Source: Cinnamomum chago
Taxonomy: Eukaryota > Streptophyta > Magnoliopsida > Laurales > Lauraceae
DNA length: 64,000 nucleotides
Assembly: GCA_038049695.1 (NCBI GenBank)
Contig: CP142458.1
Span: forward strand, 61,289,501-61,353,500
Direction of reading: 5' to 3'
Under the pieces are notes generated by a model, which was not told where the DNA came from, searched no databases, and saw only the letters and a program-made list of their open reading frames with translations. Positions 26,904-39,800 of the stretch are shown in pieces. A program made the position numbers and the translations under genes. Positions within the stretch are counted from its first letter, which is position 1. Every line of letters begins with the position of its first letter.

Positions 26904-29873
26904 ATGTGTCTTTTGCATGAAATAGAACCGGTACGTTTTATTTCAATGGACTCAAAATCACAGATGTGGAAGTTAACCCCAAAAATGAAAGAGAATGTTC
27001 ATCGAACGGGGCTATACCATCTTGTCGAACTCCAAAAAGGGAGGATAGACCATGCGTTGACCAATGCGCTAATAGATAGGTGGAGGCTCGAAGCCAACAC
27101 TTTTCATTTTGTTGGCGGTGAGGCAACTATTACACTAGATGACATGTCATATCTTTATGGCCTACCAATAGATGGCAAAGCGCTGACGGGATCTATTTGG
27201 TTGACGAGAGCAAAGCTTGAGGAAACAGTTTTGAAATTGCTAGGAGTGAAGGTAGACGCGGCTGCTTATTTGAGGGGTGGGAATTAAGTTTGCATTGGAT
27301 AAAAAAAAAATTATCAAATTATTAGCGAGACCTACTGCTGTTGACGAGATCAGATACGCACAAGCGTATTTGTTCTATTTGGTGGCATCACAGCTATCGA
27401 CAAATAATGTAGGGGCACGTGGGAATGCTTATTTGCTTGAAATTTTTGAGAACTTCGAACGATATGCATGGCAGACCCTCTTATCCACCCACCCATGTTC
27501 CACCCCAATCCAATAGGTGCGGAAGCTACTTGGCACGACAAACGGAAACCAAGATGTATTGAACTTCATTTCATATATAATGACTTTCTTTCCTTTAAAT
27601 GTGCACTGACTGTTGGATTTACTTTACCCTTGTAGTTTGAGTGGCAACCCTACCGGTAATGGATTTTGCAGCTCGAACAGTTTGTGGAGGCTTGGGACCT
27701 GCAACTATTCCGCCTCACAACTTCACTGATCAACTATTGGATAATCGAGCGGCACTATGTTGATAGGGTATACAAACAATTCGGGCTAAGACAACATGTG
27801 CCACCTCCATTCCGCCAATGGGAGAGACTGAATGAGAGGGCATCTAAAGATATTGTCAACTATGCGGCCAGATGTAAGAAATTTGTGAATGCGTGGGAGC
27901 TCAGAGGGGACATGGTCATGATCGGAGAAGCACACGATGGAAGGCGATGCCACGGCGAACAATATCTCAGCCGGTATCGTCAAGCGTCCGTAAAGCTCAA
28001 TAGTACTACACCCGAGGCTGTACCACGAGCAAGAGTTGAAAAAGCACTTGCCAAGGTAACATTTCATGCGCCAAATTGATTTTCATACTTAAACTGCAAA
28101 GTATACATTTTGAAAAATGTCTGAACTCTCGCACCATCTAGGTCGATCTATTCATCCAATTTGGAGCTGGATCCATCGCTCTTATGGCTCTAGAACAAGG
28201 AGTCGACGTACTGTACGAACAGTCCATGAGGATTGGGGGAAAGTTGCAATAATTAAGAGAGGCAGTCAAGTCGTTGGAGGGGCTGGAGAAGTTCAACCTA
28301 CATGCATTCATAAACGATCACTTCAGCAATGGAAGTGCCACTGTGAGTTTCATTGAATTCTGGTTATATTTACACAAAGATGCAGTACACCAATTTATTT
28401 GAGATTTTATTTGAAATGGACAGTCCAACCGGGCCAAAGAGAGTGATATATAGAGAGAGTTTCTGCGAGATGAAACAATTTGGTTAAGATTGAAATATTT
28501 TCATATTTTTCTAAATGTCACAGTGCAGCAGCAGTAGTGAGTGGTCCATCGATGAGGTATTACAGACCGCATTCTTGACTAAACAAGGGAAGAAGGAATG
28601 TGCAGACAGCACAATTAGGCAGTGGACTAGGACCAGCAGGACCGCTTCACAATCCCTACACTCGGTTTGCCCGTGCAAACGCAAAACAGGAGAGGACCGT
28701 ATACTAAAGTTCGTAGAGAACGATCGAAGGATGATGTTGTTCCAGCGTTGGAATCCTCGTACCCTCCAGCAACGTGTAAGGGGGCCGCACAACCAAATCA
28801 GGAGTACCATTTATACCCTTTGGAGAGGTCGTTACTGGAGAAGTTTTGGATAGAGTACCACTCCGCGTATGACTATCTCAACTTATTGATGTCTTCTAAT
28901 GAAATTGATAGGAGTCTAATCATACTCACTCACCAAATGGGATGTGTCTTCTCTTTGCAGCCACGACGGAATCCTTGCAACGTGCAACTACATCAATGGA
29001 CAGGATCTTTATCTGGTCTTACATTGGCACTAGATTAGCACAACGGTATAATTCATATTTTGGATCCTTATCTGAACATCTGATATGTACTTTGTGAGAC
29101 TATTCATTTTCTACCCTTTAAAAAGTAGATTATGGACTACTGGCTGTCCACCAATGCCGGGCGTTTGCGAAGAGTTCGTATATTTCCCAGCACTCTAGCA
29201 GTACATTTCTCTCTTTAACAATTTTGATTTAAAACTCATCAGCATGGGTGTTATGATTTTCCTGACGTCTTATGGCGACAATGTATAATGGCAAACCATG
29301 CGAGATCGTGGATGGAACAATGCAAGCTCCGTTGCATTCAATTTCTACCACTCGCACCAAATGGACGACTTCGACACGTTTCTCTTCCCCTTTTGGCATC
29401 AATCCCATTTCTTCCTCATAGTGGCATACTCGAGGTATAAGAGATGGTATTATTCCAACACTGTGGGGGTGGAGGATCTTCCACTGGGAGTATGCACAGG
29501 GATTTGTAAGTTGTCTGATACACCTTACCTTCTGTTTGTAATCGTCCATTTGGTTTTCAACTACTACAATACCCATTTATTGCAGAAAGGTTTTATCTAC
29601 GAGGAATTTGCATTAAGAGGTTAGGAAGTTGGAAGTTGGGGAATGCATAATGTTGTAAGTTGCCCACAGCAAGGCAATATGTAGTAACATGTGCCACCTT
29701 GTACCAGCACTCTGTTACTTGATGTATGCCTACGTACGTACCCTAACTACATTCATGTTTTGTGATATCTTGTACCTAGTGATGATTGCAGGGTATTTGT
29801 AATGGTTATCGCTAACCACTTGGCGAGGCGTCGTGAGCTAGGATTTACACAAGCAAACATGTGGTACTTTTGA
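26904..29873 (+). pseudogene. Plant mobile domain (PMD) plus ULP1-like C48 protease gene, transposon-derived, broken
   Basis: 26950-27285 encodes the start of a PMD (WKLTPKMKENVHRTGLYHL, DRWRLEANTFHF, TITLDDMSYLYGLPIDGKA). 27277-27475 continues it in another frame (VDEIRYAQAYLFYLVASQL, GNAYLLEIFENFERYAW). 27663-28055 carries the next PMD part (LINYWIIERHYVDRVYKQFG, PPPFRQWERLN). 28139-28340 is a possible coiled coil with a TAA stop. 29130-29216 (MDYWLSTNAGRLRRVRIFPS), 29298-29510 (DDFDTFLFPFWHQSHFFLIV) and 29781-29873 (DDCRVFVMVIANHLARRREL) match the order of a ULP1/C48 peptidase. The likely catalytic His is in the second block and the Cys in the third, where DCG has become DCR. Frameshifts and stops argue for a pseudogene, although unpredicted introns could explain some. 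PMD-ULP1 fusions are known from plant transposons. Confidence 0.72.
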
Positions 29874-31990
29874 CAAAAGATAGTCCATGACATATCTCAT
29901 CGCCAGTTGGGTAGGGCCGCAGGCTACGAGCTCAGCCTGAATTAGGTCCGTCGTCTGAGCTATTAAACCCACTGTGTGCTTGTAGCTATCATTACAGGAA
30001 GAGGGTTGGTCAAAATGTATCATATTCACATCGACTGAGGCATCTTTCAGAGGGGGTCAAGCGGCTGTTTGTCAATGATCTTTTGCCATCAGTTTGTGAC
30101 AATTGGAACTTGTTTTATTTCCCTCTTTTGCCATCAATTTTGGATATATACTTTGATCGTTGATTCGCTGATGTTAGGGCAATTCACAATATCTTTCACC
30201 TAATCAAATCTTCTGGATAACCAAATTGTTGGGTCATTTTATATGAACTCAATCACCATGAATATATGCAAAATGTTGTTGCATCTTTGGTTGCTCATAG
30301 CTGAGTGTTGGAATTAACATTAAAGTGGTTGCTTTAAAATTACTCTGTTATATTCGTTTTAAAGGTTTGTGTTTTCCTTGCTGCACGAATTGTGTGTCAT
30401 AATATTCATTACTCGTTTAGCCTAATAAACTAGGATGGGTCACTGAGCCTACTTAAAGTGGATGACTTGAGATAGGAGCATATTGCACAAGCATACTTAT
30501 AAAATGGTGGGCCGTTGATGTAAATTTCACTTACATCCATCATTTGTGTTTAGACGCAAACCATGCATTGCACGTGCAGGGCTTAACTAGTATTTAAAAA
30601 AGGACAAACATCTAGTTAGCAAGAGCATGGGTTGGAAATTGGCAGGTTTCCTATGGGGAGAAAAGAATTAGTATCTAATTAACCCGTAGTTGGTTAATAA
30701 TGGTTTTAGTTCCGTCCAACCTGGCACATGTTGACCCATTGCCAGCGGGCCCCTAATTATATTAATCCATCATATATGTTAAGCTATCTAAGTATTCCTA
30801 GCATTTTTATTACTTTGCTCTATAGCTGGAATCTAGCACCAGAAAATTATATTCCATCGTATCCACTACCCACGCTGCTTTACTAATTAATTATACAATA
30901 GTCAGATCTTAATTTCCTGCATTTCTCCCTTATCTTCAGCTTTTACTATTCTATCCTCGATGGCTCAACCATTTGGTGTCGTAAAACTGCCGACGATGCC
31001 ACTCATTTATCAGCTCACTAGCAACGTACGTCCGTATGAGTGAAAAAAAACCCCATCATACATAATGCTTAGTTGAGTGAAAACGGGATATCATAAATGT
31101 TGCTTAGTTGAGTGAAAAAAATACAGGTTTTACCGGACTTTCGATTCCCCTGATTTAATAACCTCAGTGTTTAAAGGTCGTATAACTACATTTTTCTGAG
31201 ATTCAACCAAATGTCGACTAGAGGTCGCATGAGTCTAAATCTGCCTAATTCCAATTCACTAATCAAAGGTGACTTTTGGGTTAAAGCTGATAAAAGGAGG
31301 ACCAGGTGGGCTCCAAAGGAAATGACCTGTCGGAATATGTGGTCCACTTTGAGAAAGTTTCCGACTCTGTATGTGGGATCAATGTTGGTGATAATCATTT
31401 TTTATTGTTTTCAGTCGCAATAATGTAGTCGTAGCCTTTTGTTAAGCTTTTCACTGATATTATGCTCTGCTTTTTTAAATCTCTACTGTGTATCACACTG
31501 AATTTTAATTAATGATTTTGTCAATTGCATTTCTATTTTAATATTGCTATTTGAATGTGTTTTGTTGAATTTGGCCCTTGTTTCTACATCTAAAAGGTTG
31601 TATGCTCCAACTCATTTGGTGAAACTATGTTCATTTTCAAATGCAATAGATGAGCAGGTGTGTCTTCTTTATTAAATTAAATTATATTAACGGTTTTTTT
31701 TCCATTTGGATGAAGAATATGATTGCAAGACTTTTTTTCAATTATTGGGTTTGGCAGTTGGATGTCTGTAATTTTTGCCAAATTGACATCCGGATTTTCT
31801 ATTTGTCTTCGTAAATTTACAAACATGAGTTTATATAGTTTGATCAGAGAAAGTTGTGCAAGTGGCAAAGAAATTGATCATTTGTCATTCCAGCCTTGTC
31901 GATAGAAAGAGTGTATCAGAACAAAAAAAAAATAGCAATTACATTTTACTTACATCATTTACTACAGCTGACTACAAATTAAATAGCCTA
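29874..31990. other. Intergenic; possible Helitron-like 3' end at 30561-30590
   Basis: No gene. Near 30562-30577 a CCATGCA / TGCAGGG stem is followed by CTTAA and CTAG, then T. This resembles a Helitron 3' terminus, but no matching 5' TC end was found. About 31040-31120 has two copies of 'atgcttagttgagtgaaaa'. Confidence 0.3.
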
Positions 31991-31995
31991 GCTAA

Positions 31996-32456
31996 TCATA
32001 CACATAAAATGATGGAAATGAACAAGCACACATAATACATTTTTTGTAAGTACAAATCGTTCGCACGTCTATTCTTGTTAATTTCTCTCTTTAACTCTTT
32101 GATCTGATTTGATATATTATGCAGGTCATGGCAAATGTTACCTCTGTCACAAGGCATCAAATTTGCATCGGAACTTTGGTCTACTGCTTTGTCTTTCCAT
32201 CGGAAGGCGTCACATCCATTTCCGTCCTGCAATGAAATTGTTAGGTGGACAACACTTGGGATCAGACTCTGATTATTGCAGTGGATTTCGAAAATTTTCT
32301 AGGACAGAAAATATTAGAACTCACAATCCATTTTGGACAGCCCCAAAACTTTCTATTTGGGTTTGTCTTTATATGGGAGGTGAATAGCCTCATATCACCA
32401 TTCCCGGATGGACACTTGGGTGCAATTTCAGCATTAGAGGAGATAGAACGTGACAT
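31996..32456 (-). CDS. Small GRF-type zinc-finger protein with C-terminal membrane segment, two exons, 120 aa
   Basis: Minus-strand exons are 32456-32325 and 32226-31996, joined by a GT-AG intron of 98 bp in phase 0. The start MSRSISSNAE is typical of these small plant proteins; an upstream ATG at 32513 is possible. The joined protein has CPSGNGDMRLFTSH, NPNRKFWGCP and then NGCDAFRWKD, the order of a GRF zinc finger. The usual CxC near the start appears as a single Cys (CPSG), so one metal ligand may be lost. A predicted coiled coil (LHNISNQIKELKREINKN) and a hydrophobic C-terminal helix (YYVCLFISIILCV) follow, a common layout for this family. The role is unknown. Similar genes are often multicopy and may ride with transposons. 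Confidence 0.7.
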
Positions 32457-34060
32457 GCTGGCACAGGGAAATATAAGAAAATCAAACAACACGAAAAGGG
32501 GTAGAGGCACCATGAACTCATCATTATGTGCTACTCTTGAGTGCCCACAAGGAAAAATAAAAGAAAAGGGAAATAGGAGGGGGGGTGGGGGGGTGGAAAT
32601 GGTCTTTGTTTGAGCTCTTTGAATTAACTTACATATGTAAAGGGGTTGTAATGGTAGTTTAACCTACGAATCAAGTACGCAACAGTCTAGGGCCACCCCT
32701 CAGTAGTTTTTGACAACAAACAGTTGTTGGGGCAAATTTGAGCCAACTTGCTTCACTTTAAACTATCTAGCATCAAAGGTTGGTTACATCTGTAAGGCAC
32801 ATCAGACATTAGTGATGGTCAATAGAGTTCGGGACAGGTTTGATGCGTGAACCAACTGCTTACTGCACATATAGTTCTCCATAGGGATGCAATGTCATTA
32901 CTTAGCCACAGTTCCAAAACTACTCTAGTGGCAGTTATTGGTTGGACGGTGTAGTCAGACACGAAGGAAAAAGATGCATTAACAATCCAGATGTAAGTAT
33001 TTATTTCCTAATTAGCCTGATGAGTTAGAAGGCATACTGGGATGAGGATTGTGGTAACTTTGCCTTTTTGCGGCACACCTTTTGGTAGTGATGACAACTT
33101 TAAAGACGACATCAGCTGCTCGTGGGGCCTGAAAATCCTCAATTACAATACATACTATGTAGACATATTATATTGCAAACGGTATTCAAAGAAAGTTGTA
33201 CTAGACACAAAGAAATTGATTCATGTGTCATTCCAGTTCTGTAAGTAGAAAGAGTGTCCATGCAAACGACGACCTTAGACAAATATACCATAGATGTTCT
33301 TGTCATTTCCTCTCATGGGAGAGAGGAATAGTTAGATAAGTTTAAGTTTAACTACAAGCTAATAGAAATAACAGACAGTTCATGTAGACACAACCAACAC
33401 TAACAACAACAACCAACCCACACAACAATAGAAACGGGCCCCTTCTCCGGGAGCCAGATCAAAAACCGGTCTCTTTGTGCATCTGATCTAGTCAACGGAT
33501 AATCCATGCGGATTTATCCTTAGAATGGAGGAATGCCGTCAAGCTGTCGTGGCTATTGTTCAGCCATTCGTGTGCAATGTCTAGATCGGCCGGGGACAAT
33601 TTTGGGATCTTTTCCAATTATGCTCAAACAATTTTCAAAAGTCGCTCCCAAGGCTCTAGCATCTTGTTTGCGACCACTTTGATTGCTAGACTAATTTTCC
33701 CGGATGCCTATTTGAACCCTGTAATGAATTCCGCCATACCAGCAACACTTTTTACTCACTTTCTTGATCCGGATGAACTCTCACAGCCTTTGCTGCCCTT
33801 TCATGCAGTCGTCTGCCCCAATTTCCTTATTACCAGAAACCGTGTGGGTGTTCATACGTGAAACAAAGTCATTGGTATGCCCTGCATTTTAGGAGGATCG
33901 GGCCAACTGGCCATTGGCGACGTCGCGGCCAAAAACTAATGAGAGCGTGTCATAATCAACTGTCTTTGACCGGCATGACTGTGCATCTGGGTGTCCCTGC
34001 AATGTTAGAGTGCGGATGCAAAAATATATTTATATCAGATTCCATCACTAATAAAGAGTG
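32457..34060. other. Intergenic, no gene recognised
   Basis: Open frames such as 33556-33861 (+) resemble no family I know. A short G-run lies at 32577-32595. No complete element was bounded. Confidence 0.4.
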
Positions 34061-34064
34061 TTAG

Positions 34065-34269
34065 CACTACACCAAAAATCGAAAATTGGAACGGAAAAGC
34101 GTTCCTAATCCTCCCGTTCCTAATTAGTTAAACCGTTCCAATTTCCGTTCCAATTTGGTACCAACCGTTCCTAATCCAAATTGGAACGGAAATTGGAACG
34201 GTTTAACGGATTAGGAACGGGAGGATTAGGAACGCTTTTCCGTTCCAATTTCCGATTTTTGGTGTAGTG
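34065..34269. mobile_element. CACTA-type palindromic MITE (205 bp)
   Basis: The ends are CACTACACCAAAAATCG and its inverted copy, flanked by the 3-bp repeat TAG (34062-34064 and 34270-34272). CACTA ends with a 3-bp duplication define the CACTA (En/Spm) superfamily. The whole element is an inverted repeat with arms of about 95 bp and a short loop near 34160. The arms contain internal repeats of TTGGAACGG / CCGTTCCAA and GTTCCTAATC. There is no coding capacity. Confidence 0.9.
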
Positions 34270-34325
34270 TAGTATCCAAAAATACAATGCACTGCCTCTG
34301 AGAATTATACCACTATCCAGTCTCG

Positions 34326-34598
34326 CTAGACCATGTCACTAGCGATGACGTGCTTCATTGCATTGTCAAATCCGAATCCAGAGGCATTCAGTAGCTCCGT
34401 ACAGATAGCGTACTGTTTTTTTAGATTCTTGAATATGTTCTGAATTGTGCCATCTATAAATTTCTTCCATGTCGTACTTGCAACTGTCATTGCGTTTGCG
34501 AAAGCAACGTAGGCCTCATCCTTGAAACCCCTATCTCCCTTCCTCCCTAGTGCAACATGCTCTAGCATTAGCTCCAATAAGAGTTCATCCAGTTCCAC
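34326..34598 (-). pseudogene. Second Harbinger: Myb/SANT-like ORF1 fragment
   Basis: On the minus strand it shows ELDELLLELMLEHVALGRKG, NAMTVASTTWKKFIDG and LKKQYAICTELLNASGFGFD, a Myb/SANT-like domain related to Harbinger ORF1. It ends at a TAG where the next residues (RDWI) suggest the frame once continued with Trp. It lies downstream of the transposase remnant on the same strand, the opposite order to the intact Harbinger. Confidence 0.65.
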
Positions 34599-36875
34599 GT
34601 TGAAGACATTGTTTTTATGATGTGGCTTCGGAGGAGCTACAAGAAGACATGTTAGTATTGAAATACAGTCTATTTAAACACAAATGAATAGACATAAACA
34701 ATGATGACGTGTCACACAGCAATAAATTAAGCGTCCAAAAGTAAGAGCAGAGTACATATTGATTCATTGGACATCAGTTTACTAACCATGTTTAGACTGT
34801 TACAATCCATACAAAAGGTTCGTGCAACTGATAAGAAACCTAGAATTGTGCTATGCAAACTATAGATTCATCCATGTGTCCTATTCAACTGGTACTCGTC
34901 CCACAATTTGTTTGTGAAGCTATCATGGAAGGCATGCCAGTCATCCCTTTCTCTTTAGGTGTATGGCCTGAAAACCCTTGCCAGATCGACCTCGCTGCCT
35001 ACCTCCTCATTTTGGACAGCATTGGAAGAACTAGTTTCAACAATGTCATCAAGAGCATCATTTTGCTCTACTATAAAACTGTGCAACGTGCAGCAGGCAT
35101 GCACTATAGACACCTAGTGCACGAAGTCATACTGAGGGGCTGTCCTTAAGATTGCAAATCACCTCTTTAACAGTCTGAAGGCCATTTCGATAACATTACG
35201 AGCCTGCGAATGCCTTTTATTAAAAAGTTCTTTTGGATCTTGCGAAGTTCTTCCTTGATGGTCCTTCAAATGGTATTGGACTCCACGGTAAGGTGCGAGG
35301 ATGCCCGGAGCATTAGCAAATCTGGTGTCCACGAGGTAGTAACGACCTATTATAATAGAAATTGGACAATGAGCAGTTACTTTCCATTTGCATGGGACTT
35401 TTTTATTTCAAGTGGGAATAACAAACCATTTGAAACTAGAAGGTATATACCTGGTCACATGACCAATGGATCACCCCTCGTCAACACATTCTGTAGAATC
35501 CGTGCGTTTGTTACGGATCCCTCCCATCCGGGGAGAACATACTGAAATTTTAAGTCAAGCCCACAAGAGGCCAGGACGTTCTGTGTCAACGTCCCCTTTC
35601 TATTTTTGTATGATGCTTGTGATTGTACTAGTAGGAAGGTCGGTATGTGGGTGCCATCGATCGCACAGACGTAGTCCTGAACCCAAAATGTCAATCAGTA
35701 TGATATTATTTAAATGGAACAGAACTTGATTAACATTGCTCAATTGATATAACTAAAATATAGAGTAGACATTATACCCTAAAGTTGTTAGGTCCCACTA
35801 GTGTCTAGATGCTGGATGGTTTGATGAAGTTGGGTGTTAGTGTTAGAATAACATTGAGCACTCTGTGGTAGTGTTGGCTTACTGTTTCCCCTGATCACAT
35901 AAACATCGATGCAATCGTTCTGTTTTTAACCGCGTGTGCTAGAATATGTAAGCATGCGGCTACCTCTTCCTCAACGATGACCTCGCGTGTGTCTTTCAGC
36001 AACCCACTGACTTTTAGCAGGTCACAGAGGTAGTCAAAGCTAGCCTTGTTTAGTCTAAGTTGACTAAGACACTCTGTGAGGCCCCACCCCTTGTGGGCCC
36101 TCAATTCGAATTTGAATACTATTTAATAATATTTATTAGCTAATTATATTAATTAGTGGGTCAGTACGGGTAGTTATATATTTTCCTAAGTTGAATTAGA
36201 TTAGTCTAGTTGTATTAGTATTAGGGTTATAGGGGTCTTTTGCAATTTCTAGGGTTAGTTAGTGAGTGGAGACCCTAGCTAGGAATTAGAGTTATCTATA
36301 GGGGGTATTCCTAAAAAGCACTCTTCTAGAACCTTCCTACGTAATGACGTAAAAGCCCTCTACCCTAACCCTAATCCCATACAATCAAGAAGGGCATTTC
36401 AATCCTTAGCCCAAACCCCCAATCTATAAACATAGCTCAATTCCCAAGGAAGCCCTAGCTACTATTCATCTCCTTCATTTCCCCTCTTCTTCCTCTCTCT
36501 CTCATTTCTCCCCTAGAGCTGAGTTTTGGCCTGTTTTTGTGCTGGAGGAGAACTTAGGAGCTGAGACTTCATCTTCTTGCATTGGATTGGGTTTTCTCTT
36601 CTCTCTCTCTTCAATCTCTCACTTCAACTAAGGCAAGTGCAATATACTGATTTAACTTAGGATATATGTTTCTATTTCTTTGATTCTGTATTTCTCAATT
36701 CAGTCAATACCATGTGCTAGATTTACCTTGAGCTGAATCTTCATGGATTTTTGGCATTGATGAATGGGTTTTACCCATTTGGAAGATCAATGGCCCTCTT
36801 TGGTGTTGGATGAAGGTGCATAGGAGTGATTTTATGTTTCTTATTGATTTGGTGATGTTTGGGAGAGGTTGGAGG

Positions 36876-39800
36876 TGTGAGGCCCCACCCTTAGTGGGCC
36901 CTCTAATTGCTATTTTTATAGACTAATCTTTGCTAATTATTGCTAATCTTTGCTAATTATGGCTAATTACTATTTAATTGGGCTAATTAGGGGTTGATTT
37001 GAGAGATTAGTTAGATTTCCTAAGTTAGAGTTAGATTAGCTTAGTGGAGTTAGTATTTTGATTAGTAAGGGGTTTTGGGTTAATCCTAGGCTATTAGTGC
37101 TAGTTAGGTCCTTAATAGGGTTTAATTAATTAAGAGGGGGTTTAGTTTAGGCTAATGGTGCATCTTCTAGAAGCTTCCAGCCAAAAGACCTAATCTACCC
37201 TAACCCTAACCCTAATCCCATGATGACCCTAGGGCTAATATGGTCCTTAATCATCCCACCTAAGCTATAAAACATCTCTTATCCCAATACAAGAACCCTA
37301 ATCCCTAAGCCAGCCCCTTTCCCAAGAAAACCACCAGCCCCCAACTGTCTCCTTCCCATTCCTCTCTTCTCCTCCTTCCATTTCAATTTCCCTTCCTACG
37401 TTGAGCTGAAACCTCACTCTGTTACTGTGCTGGAATTCCATTGGAGCTGCTGCATTTCTTCTCCTTGATCTCTATTTGTGCTGGGAGGAGTCTTGAAGCT
37501 ATTGCAACTGTTGCTGTGTTCTCCTTCTTCTTCTTCATTTCAGCTGGGAGCAGCTGTTGCAACCCTTCTCCTTCATTTCTCTCTTCTTCCTCTCTCTTTT
37601 CCCCTCAGTTCCAGCCTCTGTGACTGTGCTGGAACACCCTCTCAGCTGCTGCCTCATCTTCTTCCTCTTCCTCATTTCCCTCACCTGAGCAACTGATTTC
37701 CTGCTGGAAGTCCTTTTAGAGCTGCTGTAACCGTGCTTCTTCACTTCTTCCTCCCTCACTCTCCAAGCTACTGTATGTGCTGGAATTATTGAGGAGCTGC
37801 TGCTACCCTGCTTTATCTACTTTCTCTCTTCTGTTGCTGCTGGGGTTTTGGCCTCAAGGGACTACAGCTACTGCTGCTACAGCAGCTGGGTTATCTTCTT
37901 CTTCACTTCCTCTGGTTCAGCTAGGTTCTCTTCTCTCTTGCTCTATTTCTCTCTACAAACCTCTTCCCTCAAGCTAAAAGGCAAGTGCTCATACTCCTAG
38001 CTTAGGACATGTATTGTATTTCATGATTGCTGTAGTTCAATTCATAGTTTGTGATTAATTAAGTTTTAGTTTCCACCTGAGCTCTATTTTTGTTGTTTGG
38101 ATGAAAGGTCACTGATGGATGGGGGTTTCACCCCCCATTTGGAAGATCAGTGGGCCACAAGGTGTTAATGGATGGGATTTGGAGTTAATTAATGTTTAGA
38201 GATGTGTTGGTGAAGTTTGGAAAGGTTTGGAAGTGGTTTGGGCGAAAAAGGAGTCAAAACGGAGAAGTTGCAGAAAACTGCCTGGGACTGAAAATGCAGT
38301 GTCCTCGGTCGACCGAGACCCCCCCCTCGGTCGACCGGCGACACTGCAAAACTGAAAAAAATGACTCTCAGTTATTTTCTGCAGATCTCGCCCGGGACTC
38401 GACCGACAGTGTTCTAGGTCGACCGATACGTGTCTAGGTCGACCGAGAACACTGTATTTTTGGGAAAAATTGGCCCTCAGCCATTTTCTTGCAGAAAATC
38501 CATTTCAGTTAGCCAAGTTGACTTGGCCTTGACCAAGTTAACCTAGAACACACTATTACTGCAAGAATTGACTGAAAGTTGGTTTTTCACCCGAAATTCA
38601 GACTCTTTACACCCAAATCAACCTGAAACTTAGTATTTACATTTAGAAAGTGTTTAAAGCTGGAACATCAATCTTTCTAAGGTTTTTGGAGTATGCGGTC
38701 AATCACCTAGGCCTGGTTGTTTGACCGGACACGCTGGAAACCTTTAGAAACGAATTAAGTTGTCCAGGAAGCCTGATTCAGATTTGTCATTGCACTCGGT
38801 TGATCCTCCAGGCCAGGAGATCAACCGAGCTCACTATACAATCAGGATTCACCTGGAAAACCCTAATTTTCCAGTTTTCAACATTTAGGAGTTGTGATCA
38901 ATTGTGGGGCCCATTGACCATCCAAATGAACATTTATCAGTGTTCTAAGCCCGAGTCAACGGTGTGGGTCAACCGTGACTCGCGGGGACCACTATTTAGG
39001 GGTTTAGGTTATTAATCTAAGATGATTCGACCTCTAAGAGTTGTCAAAGATGCCCGTAACCACCTAAGCACCAAATACAGTATTTTAAGGCATTAATGAC
39101 TTCGTTTAGCGATCGAATTACCGGAGATGGACCTGAACCTAATGTGGCCCATTACCTAGGATTGGACAGTTGCTTTTCTCCGTTGATTCTCTTATTAAAG
39201 TTCCTACTTCACTGTTATTATTTACTGTCATTCTTAGATCTTTAGTGTAGCTGTTTACTGTTAATTAAATATAAATGAAGGACCTAAACCTAGGATATCT
39301 AGAGGTGACCCGATAGTGTAATTTGGGAGAACATTGACCCGTGTCTGTGTCTAGGCGGGCCCTTATTGGGCCTAAGTGTGGAGATGTGAACCCTTTAGCT
39401 GGAAGAGGTAGTTTTTATTGGACTATTAAGTTATTATGGATTAAGATGAAACGTTTATCAGTAGTAGATGGATTAGTTGCCTCGTTTGGACAGATTTAGA
39501 CCAGGCCATGTGATGATGGGCCTTGGTATGGATCCAACGAGTGGGCTTGGACCTTGAATGAGATCCATAGACTGAAATGGATATTTGTAGACCTCTTAGA
39601 GACATTGTTAGGACCTTGTTCACGCAAGGCAAAGCCTAGACAGACACAGACCCTTAGAGTATTCCTGAGTCGGCATGAACATTCACTCGGTTGATTTAAG
39701 CTCAACCTGTGGACTGATCATCCCCGGTAGGAGCTAGTTGAGTATTGTGGGCTATCATGATGAGCTGTATGGTTAAGACGGACGGTGTGATACCGTGCCA

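Noticed and set aside
33556..33861. 101-aa open frame (+)
   Set aside because: No family recognised; probably chance or old repeat.
37441..37977. Leu/Ser-rich open frames at 37.4-38.0 kb
   Set aside because: Low-complexity CT-rich LTR leader DNA; no domain.
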